A stretch of 58,344 nucleotides of DNA from Jatrophihabitans sp. (GTDB lineage Bacteria; Actinomycetota; Actinomycetes; Mycobacteriales; Jatrophihabitantaceae). Both the position numbers and the translations under genes were made by a program. Location of the stretch: the NCBI GenBank assembly GCA_025924515.1, contig JAICIE010000007.1:1-58344 (forward strand). Reading direction: 5' to 3'. Each line of letters opens with the position of its first letter. The first letter of the stretch is position 1. The notes beneath the pieces were generated by a model. That model worked only from the letters and a program-made list of their open reading frames with translations, was not told the origin of the DNA and did no database searches. Below are positions 1 to 8,071 of this stretch, one piece after another.

Positions 1-830
1 GCCTTCTCGTCGCTCATCACGACGACTGCGGCCGCCCCGTCGTTCAGCGGGCAGCAGTTTCCCGCGGTCACCCGCCCGTCCGGCCGGAAGACCGGTTTGA
101 GCTGTGCGACCGCCTCGTATGTGACGCCCGCGCGCGGACCGTCGTCCTTCGACAGCACCGTCGCGTCCGGCAGCGTCACCGGAGTGATGTCCTTGGCCCA
201 GAACCCGTCCGCGATCGCCTTCTCGGCGAGGTTCTGCGACCGGACGCCGAAGCGGTCCATGTCCTCGCGGCTGACGTCCTTCAGGAGCGCGACGTTCTCC
301 GCGGTCTGCCCCATGGCGATGTAGATGTTCGGTACCGAGGCGTCCGCACGCGGGTCGTGCCACTCGGACGACCCTGACTCGGCGATCTTGGCGACGCGCT
401 GCTCGGCCTCGGCGAACATCGGGTTGTGGGTGTCGGGCCAGCCGTCCGCGTTCCCCTTCGCGAACCGGGACACCGTCTCGACGCCGGCCGAGACGAACGC
501 CGAGCCCTCGCCCGCCTTGATGGCGTGCATGGCCATCCGGGTCGTCTGCAGTGACGAGGAGCAGTAGCGCTGGACCGTCGTGCCCGGCACGAAGTCGTAG
601 CCGAGCTCCACCGCGATCACTCGGGCGAGGTTGAACCCGGCCTCGCCGGCGGGCTGCCCGCAGCCGACCATGAGGTCGTCGAGATCGTGGGGGTCGAGTT
701 GCGGGACCTTGTCCAGCGCGGCCCGCACCATCTGCGCGCCGAGATCGTCCGGACGCATGCCGACCAGCGAGCCCTTGCCGGCGCGGCCGATCGGCGAGCG
801 GGCGGTAGAGACGATCACGGCCTCGGGCAT
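1..830 (-). CDS. acetyl-CoA C-acyltransferase (thiolase), C-terminus outside the window
   Basis: Reads from an ATG at 830 (MPEAVIVSTARSPIG) and runs off the left edge after about 276 codons; thiolases are usually near 400 residues, so roughly the last third is missing. AGGAG lies about 7 nt upstream of the ATG. The nucleophilic cysteine is in VQRYCSSSLQT near residue 89, followed by the usual GGxE-like stretch SAGVETVS and, near the edge, TAGNCCPLNDGAAAV. It would catalyse reversible CoA-dependent cleavage or condensation of 3-oxoacyl-CoA in the cytoplasm, as in beta-oxidation or acetoacetyl-CoA formation. The next gene upstream in the same direction is an SGNH hydrolase 61 nt away. Substrate length cannot be told from what is visible. 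Confidence 0.93.
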   Translation of the reverse strand, partial: MPEAVIVSTARSPIGRAGKGSLVGMRPDDLGAQMVRAALDKVPQLDPHDLDDLMVGCGQPAGEAGFNLARVIAVELGYDFVPGTTVQRYCSSSLQTTRMAMHAIKAGEGSAFVSAGVETVSRFAKGNADGWPDTHNPMFAEAEQRVAKIAESGSSEWHDPRADASVPNIYIAMGQTAENVALLKDVSREDMDRFGVRSQNLAEKAIADGFWAKDITPVTLPDATVLSKDDGPRAGVTYEAVAQLKPVFRPDGRVTAGNCCPLNDGAAAVVVMSDEK

Positions 831-891
831 GGCGGACTCCTGACGATCGGCGCGGGAGCGACCCGACCAGCGTGCCACTCGGCACGCCCGC

Positions 892-1902
892 TCAGCTGTG
901 CACCGGCGTGGCGGCCTCCGTCGCGATCTGAACCGGTTCGCTCGGACGACGTCGCCGCAGCCGGGCGAACGCGCCGCGGCGCCCGCGCGGACTGTCGGTG
1001 CCGACGACCTCGCTGCCGGGCCGGGTAGCGGCCTGCGCCGCCGCCTTCTCCACCGGCTTCGCGCGCCGGGTCGTGAACGCGCTGGCGGACGTCGACCGTG
1101 TGTGCAGGCCGAGCGCGTCCAGGGCGGACGGCAGGACCGCCTGCGCGGCCTCGAAATAGCCCGCCGAGGACGGGTGGAACTGGTCGGCCGCGAACAGCTC
1201 GCGCCGCTCACCGAACAGCGGCCCGAGCAGGTCTCCGAGCGAGACGGTGCGGCCGCCGGCGCGGACGACGGCGACCGTCTGCGCCGCGGCCATCCGCCGG
1301 GACAGCCGCCGGGCGTAGGCGCGCAGCGGCTGGGCGAGTGGCCGGATCGTGCCCATATCCGGGCACGTGCCGACGACGACCTCGACGCCGCGGGCGCGCA
1401 GCGCCAACACCGCCGACTCGAGGTGGCGCACGGCCACCGCGGGTTTGGTCCGGCTGGTCACGTCGTTGGCGCCGATCATGAAGACGGCGAGATCCGGAGT
1501 CGGCTCCCCGAGCGCGTCGAGCTGCGGCGGCAGCTCCCGCGACTCGGCGCCCACCACGGCGACGTTCGTCACGTGTACCGGACGCCGGGCGACCTCGGAG
1601 ATCCCGATGGCGAGGACGGCCGCGGGCGTCTCCTTCTCCCGGTCCGCGCCGTACCCGGCCGCCAGCGAGTCGCCGAGCATGGCCAACCGGATCGGGACCC
1701 GAGCGAGGGACACGCCCTCGGCGGCCCACGTCGTGTCGTGGGTCGGGGGCGGCGGCTCCATGGCGAGCGGGATGCGCCGCCGCGCCAGCTTGGTCTCCCC
1801 GACCACGAGCGCGATCAGCGCCGCGCCGCCGACCGCGCCGGCAGCGCCCAGGCCGCCGCCGCCATAGGCGGCGGCGGTCGCGATGCGGCGCGCTCGGCTC
1901 AC
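892..1902 (-). CDS. membrane-anchored SGNH/GDSL hydrolase
   Basis: 336 residues. An N-terminal Gly/Ala-rich hydrophobic segment (about 13-34) looks like a membrane anchor or uncleaved signal. The SGNH blocks are clear: block I LGDSLAAGYG with Ser79, block III IGANDV with Asn146, and block V DQFHPSSAGY with Asp240 and His243. These form the Ser-Asp-His triad of GDSL esterases/lipases. The last 70 residues are basic and low in complexity. Substrate unknown; extracytoplasmic ester hydrolysis is the family expectation. It sits upstream of the thiolase and diverges from cbs across about 130 bp that should hold both promoters. Confidence 0.88.
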   Translation of the reverse strand: MSRARRIATAAAYGGGGLGAAGAVGGAALIALVVGETKLARRRIPLAMEPPPPTHDTTWAAEGVSLARVPIRLAMLGDSLAAGYGADREKETPAAVLAIGISEVARRPVHVTNVAVVGAESRELPPQLDALGEPTPDLAVFMIGANDVTSRTKPAVAVRHLESAVLALRARGVEVVVGTCPDMGTIRPLAQPLRAYARRLSRRMAAAQTVAVVRAGGRTVSLGDLLGPLFGERRELFAADQFHPSSAGYFEAAQAVLPSALDALGLHTRSTSASAFTTRRAKPVEKAAAQAATRPGSEVVGTDSPRGRRGAFARLRRRRPSEPVQIATEAATPVHS

Positions 1903-2032
1903 GTCCTCACGTTAACGGCCAGCCTGAGAATCGGCCTGTCGTAATGCCAGTGTGGGGTGGGTACGGCGCGGATCCCGGTCGCATTCCGGCTCAAGCCGCC
2001 GTATAACTGCGCGGCCCGGCTAGCCTCGGCGA

Positions 2033-3403
2033 ATGCAGTACTCCGAATCGGTGCTGGACCTGATCGGCAATACTCCGTTGATCCGGCTGCGCTGCGTGAC
2101 CTCGCTCCTGCCGGCAGATCGAGCTCCGCTCGTCCTGGCCAAGGTCGAGTATTTCAACCCGGGCGGATCGGTGAAGGACCGGATCGCCGCGCGCATGGTC
2201 GACGCCTCGGAGGAGTCCGGCGAGCTGCGGCGCGGCGGCACGATCGTCGAACCGACCTCGGGCAACACCGGCATAGGGCTGGCGCTGGTCGGTCAACAGC
2301 GCGGGTACCGATGCGTCTTCGTCTGCCCCGACAAGGTCAGCGGCGACAAGATCAACACCCTGCGGGCCTTGGGCGCGGAGGTTGTCGTATGCCCCACCGC
2401 AGTGGCCCCGGAGGACCCGCGCTCGTACTACTCGGTCTCCGACCGGCTGGCCCGGGAGATCCCCGGCGGCTGGAAGCCGAACCAATATGCCAACGTCAAC
2501 AACCCGCGGTCGCACTACGAGACCACCGGTCCGGAGATCTGGGACCAGACCGACGGACGGGTCACCCACTTCGTCGCCGGCGTCGGCACCGGCGGGACGA
2601 TCAGCGGCACCGGGCGTTATCTCAAGGAGCGCGGGCCCGTCCGGATCATCGGCGCCGATCCCGAAGGGTCCGTCTACAGCGGCGGGACCGGGCGGCCGTA
2701 TCTCGTGGAGGGCGTCGGCGAGGATTTCTGGCCCTCCACCTACGACCGCAGCGTCTGCGACGAGATCATCGCGGTCTCCGACGGAGACTCCTTCGCGATG
2801 ACCCGGCGGCTGGCCCGCGAGGAGGGGCTGTTGGTCGGCGGCTCGTGCGGCATGGCGACGGTTGCGGCGCTGCGGGTCGCCGAGCGCTGCGGTCCCGACG
2901 ACGTGGTCGTGGTGCTCCTGCCGGACGGTGGCCGCGGCTATCTGTCGAAGATCTTCTCCGATGAGTGGATGGCCGACTACGGCTTCCTGGCCTCGCCGGC
3001 GGACATCACCGTTCTCGACGTGCTGCGCGGCAAGTCGGGCGACACGCCGTCCCTGGTGCACGTGCACCCGAACGAGACGGTCCGCGAGGCGATCGACATC
3101 CTCCGCGAGTACGGCGTCTCGCAGATGCCCGTCGTCCGCGCCGAACCGCCGGTCACCGCCGGCGAGGTCGTCGGATCCGTGTCCGAGCGGGCTCTGCTCG
3201 ACGGGTTGTTCGGGGGCAAGGCGACACTGTCCGATGCGATCGAGAAGCACCTCGCCGACCCGCTCCCGATCATCGGGTCCGGGGAGCCGGTGAGTGTCGC
3301 GGTCGCGGCACTGGAAGGAGCCGACGCGCTGCTCGTTCACGTGGACGGCAAGCCGGCAGGCGTCCTCACCCGTCAGGATCTGCTGGGCTACCTCACGCGG
3401 TGA
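2033..3403 (+). CDS. cbs: cystathionine beta-synthase
   Basis: 456 residues, the usual size for actinobacterial CBS. Residues 1-310 are the PLP fold type II domain: GGSVKDR carries the PLP lysine (Lys48), SGNTG (76-80) is the substrate loop and GVGTGGTISG binds the PLP phosphate. Residues about 330-456 form a pair of CBS (Bateman) modules (VHPNETVREAIDILREYGVSQMPV...). It condenses serine and homocysteine to cystathionine, the first step of reverse transsulfuration. The gamma-synthase/lyase about 1 kb downstream on the same strand completes the pathway. Its 3' end overlaps that of the opposite-strand beta-lactamase-like gene by 11 nt. A GNTP/GNTG reading as cysteine synthase is unlikely because of the CBS modules. 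Confidence 0.95.
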   Translation: MQYSESVLDLIGNTPLIRLRCVTSLLPADRAPLVLAKVEYFNPGGSVKDRIAARMVDASEESGELRRGGTIVEPTSGNTGIGLALVGQQRGYRCVFVCPDKVSGDKINTLRALGAEVVVCPTAVAPEDPRSYYSVSDRLAREIPGGWKPNQYANVNNPRSHYETTGPEIWDQTDGRVTHFVAGVGTGGTISGTGRYLKERGPVRIIGADPEGSVYSGGTGRPYLVEGVGEDFWPSTYDRSVCDEIIAVSDGDSFAMTRRLAREEGLLVGGSCGMATVAALRVAERCGPDDVVVVLLPDGGRGYLSKIFSDEWMADYGFLASPADITVLDVLRGKSGDTPSLVHVHPNETVREAIDILREYGVSQMPVVRAEPPVTAGEVVGSVSERALLDGLFGGKATLSDAIEKHLADPLPIIGSGEPVSVAVAALEGADALLVHVDGKPAGVLTRQDLLGYLTR

Positions 3404-4340
3404 CGTAACCGGCCAGCGGCTTCGCCAGGTGCTGGACGAGGGTCACTCCCACGTCGAAGGACGGGTTGTGCCGGGTGAGCACGGCCATCAGCACCCGGTC
3501 GCCGGAGCTGGTGATGATCCCGAGGCTGGTGACCGCCCACAGGTCGTTGTCGTTCTCGCCCGGCGCGTTCGAGTTGTCGATCGAGAGCCAGCCGTTCTTG
3601 TTGTAGACGGTGGTGCCCTTGTCGGCCGCGACGCCGACGCCCCAACGCTGGTCGGCCTCGACGCCGGCCATCAGCTGCAGGACGAACCGCCGTGAGGCGG
3701 CGTTGAGCGGGCTCTGGCGATCGACCAGCGCCTGCAGCAGGAGCAGGCAGTCGCTGCCGCTGGTCGCGGTGAACGTGGGGTCGCTGACCCCTGGGGTGGT
3801 GTCCGTCATCCCGAGCCGGTCGGCAGCGGACGACAGCGCCGGGTTGCCGCCGGCGTCCTCCCAGAGCTCGTAGCCGGCCACGTTGTCGCTGTTCTCGATC
3901 ATGGTGGTCGCGGAGCTGATCTCGTAGGACGACAACCCGGTCGTCCCCGGCGCCTGCCGGTTCATCAGCAGCGACTCGAGAACGAACAGCTTGTACGCGC
4001 TCGCCGTCCACATGCCGGAGGTCGCCCCCGCGGCGAAGCGGCGGCCCGTCGTCAGGTCCAGCGCGGCGACCGAGATCGAGCCGGTCGGGTGAGAGCGGAT
4101 CAGGGCGCGGATCCGGCCGGCGTCGATGGCGCGGACCTGCGCCGGGGACGGGCCGGGATCCGCCGGCGACGAAGCGCTGACGGACGGGGCCACGCGCGGA
4201 TGCTGCGTCGACGTGAGGGGAGACGGCTGTCCGGCCGGCGAGGCCGGCATCGAGGAGCAGCCGGTGAGCGCCGCCGCTGCGGCCACGGCCGCCAGAGCCG
4301 GCACGCGCCAAGGCCGAGGCCGGGCGGGTTGTCCGGTCAT
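3393..4340 (-). CDS. beta-lactamase-like serine hydrolase lipoprotein
   Basis: 315 residues from the ATG at 4340. This start gives a clean lipoprotein signal (Arg-rich n-region, ALAAVAAAAALTGC, lipobox Cys28) followed by a Pro/Ser linker, so the enzyme should be anchored on the outer face of the membrane. Class A-like motifs are in order: SxxK as S-A-Y-K (114-117), SDN (151-153) and KNG (248-250) in place of KTG/KSG. The general-base Glu of the omega loop is not evident, so this may be a penicillin-interacting or other serine hydrolase rather than an efficient beta-lactamase. It is inserted between cbs and the cystathionine gamma-synthase gene, convergent with the first and divergent from the second. 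Confidence 0.8.
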   Translation of the reverse strand: MTGQPARPRPWRVPALAAVAAAAALTGCSSMPASPAGQPSPLTSTQHPRVAPSVSASSPADPGPSPAQVRAIDAGRIRALIRSHPTGSISVAALDLTTGRRFAAGATSGMWTASAYKLFVLESLLMNRQAPGTTGLSSYEISSATTMIENSDNVAGYELWEDAGGNPALSSAADRLGMTDTTPGVSDPTFTATSGSDCLLLLQALVDRQSPLNAASRRFVLQLMAGVEADQRWGVGVAADKGTTVYNKNGWLSIDNSNAPGENDNDLWAVTSLGIITSSGDRVLMAVLTRHNPSFDVGVTLVQHLAKPLAGYVTA

Positions 4341-4392
4341 GGCGTACAGCATCCCTGACGGATCGACCAATGCGTGGGTAGCGTCGCCGGAT

Positions 4393-5544
4393 ATGGACGA
4401 GAATCACCCCGGCTTCGACACCCTCGCGATCCACGCCGGCCAGGAGCCGGATCCGTTCACGGGCGCGGTGACGGTCCCGATCTACCAGACCTCGACGTAC
4501 AAGCAGGACGGAGTCGGCGGGCTGCGCGGCGGCTACGAGTACAGCCGCAGCGCCAACCCGACGCGCACGGCTCTCGAGGGGGCACTGGCGGCGCTGGAAG
4601 GCGGCGGCCGCGGGCTCGCCTTCGCCAGCGGGCTGGCGGCTGAGGACACCCTGCTGCGCGCCGTCTGCGCGCCCGGCGACCACGTCGTGCTGCCTGGTGA
4701 CGCCTACGGCGGGACCTTCCGCCTGGTGGCACGGGTCCTGAGCCGCTGGGGCCTCGAGTACACGGCCGTGCCGCTGGGCGATCTCGACGCCGTCCGGGCG
4801 GCGCTGCGCCCGTCGACCCGGGTCGTCTGGTGCGAGACGCCGACCAATCCGCTGCTCGGCATCGCCGACATCGCCGGCCTTGCCGGCCTGGCCCACGAGC
4901 ACGGCGCGCTGCTCGTGGTCGACAACACCTTCGCCTCCCCGGCGCTGCAGCAGCCCCTTGCTCTCGGCGCCGACGTGGTCGTGCACTCCACGACCAAGTA
5001 CCTCGGCGGCCATTCCGATGTCGTCGGCGGCGCGCTCGTCATCGGTGCGGACGCTGACCTCGCGCAGCAGCTGGCCTTCCATCAGAACGCGATGGGCGCG
5101 GTGGCCGGGCCGTTCGACGCCTGGCTCGTCCTGCGCGGGCTCAAGACGCTCGGCGTGCGGATGCGCCAGCACTGCGCCAACGCCGAGCGGATCGTGGCGT
5201 TCCTCGTCGACCATCCGGCCGTCGACCAGGTGCTGTACCCGGGACTGCCCTCGCACGACGGTCACGCGGTCGCGGCGCGGCAGATGCGCGGGTTCGGCGG
5301 GATGGTGTCCTTCACCGTCCGCGGCGGCGAGGAGGCGGCGCTGAAGATCTGCGAGTTGACCCAGGTCTTCACCCTCGGCGAGTCGCTCGGCGGCGTCGAG
5401 TCACTCATCGAACACCCGGCGCGGATGACCCACGCCAGCGCGGCGGGCTCTCCGCTCGAGGTCGCGCCGAACCTGGTGCGACTGTCCGTCGGCATCGAGG
5501 ACGCCGACGACCTGGTCACCGACCTGGCGCAGGCGCTGGCATAA
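4393..5544 (+). CDS. metB: cystathionine gamma-synthase / gamma-lyase
   Basis: 383 residues from ATG 4393 (MDENHPGFDTLAIHAGQ), which matches the usual start of the family; an in-frame ATG at 4339 would add 18 residues and overlap the divergent lipoprotein start. This is a PLP fold type I enzyme of the Cys/Met metabolism family. The PLP lysine is Lys202 in VHSTTKYLGGHSD, YEYSRSANPTR is the substrate/PLP phosphate loop, and SLGGVESLIEHPA is the C-terminal signature. It either makes cystathionine from O-acyl-homoserine and cysteine or cleaves cystathionine to cysteine. The neighbouring cbs favours the lyase direction, but sequence alone does not decide, so the symbol is tentative. Confidence 0.88.
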   Translation: MDENHPGFDTLAIHAGQEPDPFTGAVTVPIYQTSTYKQDGVGGLRGGYEYSRSANPTRTALEGALAALEGGGRGLAFASGLAAEDTLLRAVCAPGDHVVLPGDAYGGTFRLVARVLSRWGLEYTAVPLGDLDAVRAALRPSTRVVWCETPTNPLLGIADIAGLAGLAHEHGALLVVDNTFASPALQQPLALGADVVVHSTTKYLGGHSDVVGGALVIGADADLAQQLAFHQNAMGAVAGPFDAWLVLRGLKTLGVRMRQHCANAERIVAFLVDHPAVDQVLYPGLPSHDGHAVAARQMRGFGGMVSFTVRGGEEAALKICELTQVFTLGESLGGVESLIEHPARMTHASAAGSPLEVAPNLVRLSVGIEDADDLVTDLAQALA

Positions 5545-5629
5545 GGCCGGCCGCTGTCGCGGCGTCCCCGGTCGAGGTGGGTAGGACGGCCCCGGAACGT
5601 TGTTGATCCCCTGCGAGAGGAGTTCCACG

Positions 5630-6001
5630 ATGGCCGGCAATTCTGACCGTGCCGACGGTGCGGCGTCGGCGGCGGCGCAGCAGGCCGATGCGGTCGACGA
5701 GGTCGAGCGCAACACCAAGTCGCAGACCACCGCGTCCAGCTACACGACGACCGACCACGACGTGATCCGCGCCTGGGCGGAAGCACGCGGAGGGCAACCC
5801 GCCGAGGTGGGCGACACCGAGAACGGACAGGGCGGCGTGCTCCGGATCGAATTCCGCGACCCCGACAACCGGCTCGACGAGGTCGACTGGGAGCCCTTCT
5901 TCAAGGTCTTCGACGACCGCAAGCTGGCGTTCGTGTACCAGGAGAAGACGAGCGACGGCGGGACCAGCCGGTTCAACAAGTTCGTCTCGCGCGACTCCTG
6001 A
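5630..6001 (+). CDS. small conserved protein of unknown function
   Basis: 123 residues from ATG 5630, with GAGAGGAG 7 nt upstream. The first 45 residues are polar and look disordered. The rest (TTDHDVIRAWAEARGG..., VLRIEFRDP, DWEPFFKVFDDRKLAFVYQ, SRFNKFV) matches my memory of a widespread small family that databases often mislabel as 1,4-alpha-glucan branching enzyme. There is no catalytic motif for that activity. Cytoplasmic, no membrane segment. Function unknown. Confidence 0.78.
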   Translation: MAGNSDRADGAASAAAQQADAVDEVERNTKSQTTASSYTTTDHDVIRAWAEARGGQPAEVGDTENGQGGVLRIEFRDPDNRLDEVDWEPFFKVFDDRKLAFVYQEKTSDGGTSRFNKFVSRDS

Positions 6002-6037
6002 GCCGAACCCGGCTCGTAGGACGCAGCCGCCGGTGCC

Positions 6038-6308
6038 TCAGTGGCTGACCCGGCCGCGGTAGGACACCAACCGCGGCCGGATCAGTCGGTCGGCGACCAT
6101 GCCGGTCGCCACGCTGTAGACGGCCTTGTGGCCGAAGTCCCACGCTTGTTCCCGCGCGGGCCAGTACGGCGGCGGTGCACCGACGCCGGACGCGTTCTCC
6201 AGCGCCTGCTCAGAGCTTCTCGGCCGCGGTCATCGCCGCGACGCCGGCAATCCCGGACACGGCGCCGCGCAGCGCGGCATCGCGCAGCAGCGGCAGTCGG
6301 TCAGTCAT
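6038..6308 (-). pseudogene. small membrane-associated protein gene broken by a one-base frameshift
   Basis: The ATG at 6308 shares ATGA with the stop of the upstream GNAT gene (6305-6307). It encodes MTDRLPLLRDAALRGAVSG plus 13 more residues and stops at 6210-6212. The frame shifted by one base continues without a stop as EQALENASGVGAPPPYWP to AWDFGHKAVYSVATGMVADRL and ends at 6038. The span is 271 nt (90 codons plus one base), so removing a single base near 6213 restores an 89-residue protein. The N-terminal part resembles a common actinobacterial small membrane protein (RGAVxGxxGxAAMTAAEKL). A real inactivation and a sequencing error are both possible. Confidence 0.55.
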
Positions 6309-6868
6309 GGCCGTGAGCGTTCCCATTCCCGGTCGAGGATCGCGAAGCCCAGCTCCGAGGACCACTCACCCTTGAACCACTCATTTTCGACGAGATGCGC
6401 CTCCTGCCGCATGCCGAGACGGCGGCACATCCGGGCCGACGGCTCGTTGCGCGCGTCGACCCGCGCCGTCACGCGGTGCAGGTGCAGGTCGGCGAAGGCC
6501 AGGCCGAGCAGGGCGCGCGCCGCTTCGGTCGCGTAGCCGCGTGCGCCGTATGCAGGGGACTGCACCCACCCGATCTCACCGGAACGGTGTTCCTTGCTGC
6601 GCCAGAAGAGCACCAGGTCGCCGATCACTCCGGTGCCGGGCAGCTCGATCGCGACCGCCAGCACCTGCCCCTCGTCCTCGAGTGTGGACCGGGTCCTCTT
6701 CCCGTCGGTGAGGAAGCGACGGACGTCGTCCCGCGTGCGCGGGGCATACGGGATGTACCGGCACACGTCCTCCAGTGAGGAGTAGGCGTAGACGTCCTCG
6801 AGGTCGCCCAGCGCCAGCGGGCGCAGCCGCAACCGCTTCGTCACGATCGGGTAATCCGGCCGGAGCAC
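6305..6868 (-). CDS. GNAT N-acetyltransferase, RimJ/RimL type
   Basis: 187 residues, full length for Acetyltransf_3. It begins with the typical TKRLRLRPLALGDLEDVYAYSS and has the acetyl-CoA loop region GYATEAARALLGLAFADLHLHRVTARVDARNEPSARMCRRLGM. It would transfer acetyl from acetyl-CoA to an amino group; the family includes ribosomal-protein N-terminal acetylases and antibiotic acetylases, and the substrate here is not predictable. Its stop overlaps the start of the broken small gene (ATGA), so the pair was probably co-translated. It is divergent from acuC with only 30 nt between starts. Confidence 0.88.
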   Translation of the reverse strand: MLRPDYPIVTKRLRLRPLALGDLEDVYAYSSLEDVCRYIPYAPRTRDDVRRFLTDGKRTRSTLEDEGQVLAVAIELPGTGVIGDLVLFWRSKEHRSGEIGWVQSPAYGARGYATEAARALLGLAFADLHLHRVTARVDARNEPSARMCRRLGMRQEAHLVENEWFKGEWSSELGFAILDREWERSRP

Positions 6869-6898
6869 CGCGCCACCCTACGGCGCTACCGTGCAGCA

Positions 6899-8071
6899 GT
6901 GGCCTGCCGCGCGAGCGCGATCTGGGACGAGGGTTACCTGTCCTACGACTTCGGCGAGCATCCGCTGTCGCCGGTGCGGCTCGACCTGACAGTGCGGCTC
7001 GCCCGTGAGCTCGGCGTCCTCGACCGGCTCGAGATCGTCCGTCCTGCCGCCGCGGACGAGCGGCAACTGCTCGAGGTGCACGACGCCGACTATCTCGCGG
7101 CTGTCCGCCGGGCCGGCAGCGATCCGTCGTTCACCGGCTACGGCCTCGGCACCGAGGACGACCCCGTCTTTCCCGGCATGTACGAGGTGTCCGCGCTGAT
7201 CGCGGGCGGGTCCGCCACGGCCGCCCGGCTGGTGTCGGAGGGGACCGTCGACCACGCGGTCAACATCGCCGGTGGGCTGCACCACGCCATGCGCCGCTAC
7301 GCCAGCGGCTTCTGCGTCTTCAACGACGTCGTTCTCGGAATCCGGACGCTGCTCGCCGGCGGTGCCGCGAGGGTCGCGTACGTGGACATCGACGCCCATC
7401 ACGGCGACGGCGTGCAGGTGGCCTTCTGGGACGAACCCCGCGTGCTCACGATCAGCCTGCACCAGGACCCGCGGTTCCTGTTCCCCGGAACCGGGCTGCC
7501 GACCGAGACCGGGGGCCGCGGCGCCGAGGGCAGCGCCGTGAACGTCGCCCTGCCGCCGGGAACCGACGACGACGGCTGGCTGCGGGCCTTCGCCGCCGTG
7601 GTGCCGGGAGCGCTGCGGTCCTTCGGACCGGACGTCCTGGTCACACAGTGCGGCTGCGACACCCACCATGAGGACCCGTTGGCGAACCTGCAGCTCAGCA
7701 TCGACGGGCAGCGCACCGCCATTCAGCTGCTGCATCGACTGGCGCACGAGCTCACCGGCGGCAAGTGGGTCGCCTACGGCGGCGGCGGGTACGGCGTCGT
7801 CCGCTGCGTGCCGCGGATCTGGACGCACCTGCTGGCGGAGGCCTCGGGCAGCCCGGTCGACCCGGCGACGGAGACCCCGCGCGGCTGGCGCCAACACCTG
7901 CGCGGCCGCGGCGTCCGCAGCGCTCTTCCCGACACCATGGGAGAAGGACGCCAGCCGCAGATCACCGAGTGGGCTCCGGGCGGCGAGAGCTGGCTCGACC
8001 GTGCCATCGGCGCCACCCGCAACGCGTCCTACCCGTTGCTGGGCCTGGATCCCGACGACCCCCGTGACTGA
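6899..8071 (+). CDS. acuC: AcuC-like lysine deacetylase (class I HDAC fold)
   Basis: 390 residues from a GTG start. Histone-deacetylase family signature: GGLHHAM with the catalytic His pair 128/129, VDIDAHHGDG with zinc ligands Asp165 and His167, CGCDTHHEDPLANL with the third ligand Asp254, and a YGGGGYG loop late in the protein. In Bacillus, AcuC deacetylates acetyl-CoA synthetase and so counters its acetyltransferase. Here the next gene, a GNAT/acyl-CoA-ligase fusion, begins inside the last codons (GTGACTGA, 8-nt overlap), which makes a coupled acetylation/deacetylation module likely. Cytoplasmic. Confidence 0.92.
   Translation: MACRASAIWDEGYLSYDFGEHPLSPVRLDLTVRLARELGVLDRLEIVRPAAADERQLLEVHDADYLAAVRRAGSDPSFTGYGLGTEDDPVFPGMYEVSALIAGGSATAARLVSEGTVDHAVNIAGGLHHAMRRYASGFCVFNDVVLGIRTLLAGGAARVAYVDIDAHHGDGVQVAFWDEPRVLTISLHQDPRFLFPGTGLPTETGGRGAEGSAVNVALPPGTDDDGWLRAFAAVVPGALRSFGPDVLVTQCGCDTHHEDPLANLQLSIDGQRTAIQLLHRLAHELTGGKWVAYGGGGYGVVRCVPRIWTHLLAEASGSPVDPATETPRGWRQHLRGRGVRSALPDTMGEGRQPQITEWAPGGESWLDRAIGATRNASYPLLGLDPDDPRD

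Noticed and set aside
3388-5265. Long open frame on the minus strand opposite metB
   Set aside because: It is the antisense shadow of the high-GC metB and lipoprotein genes; the sequence is Arg/Gly/Asp-rich with no domain, and both real genes are certain.
7668-8063. N-terminal extension of the Pat-like gene inside acuC
   Set aside because: The reading is Arg/Ser-rich shadow of acuC; the GTG at 8064 gives the GTGACTGA overlap and a normal GNAT start.
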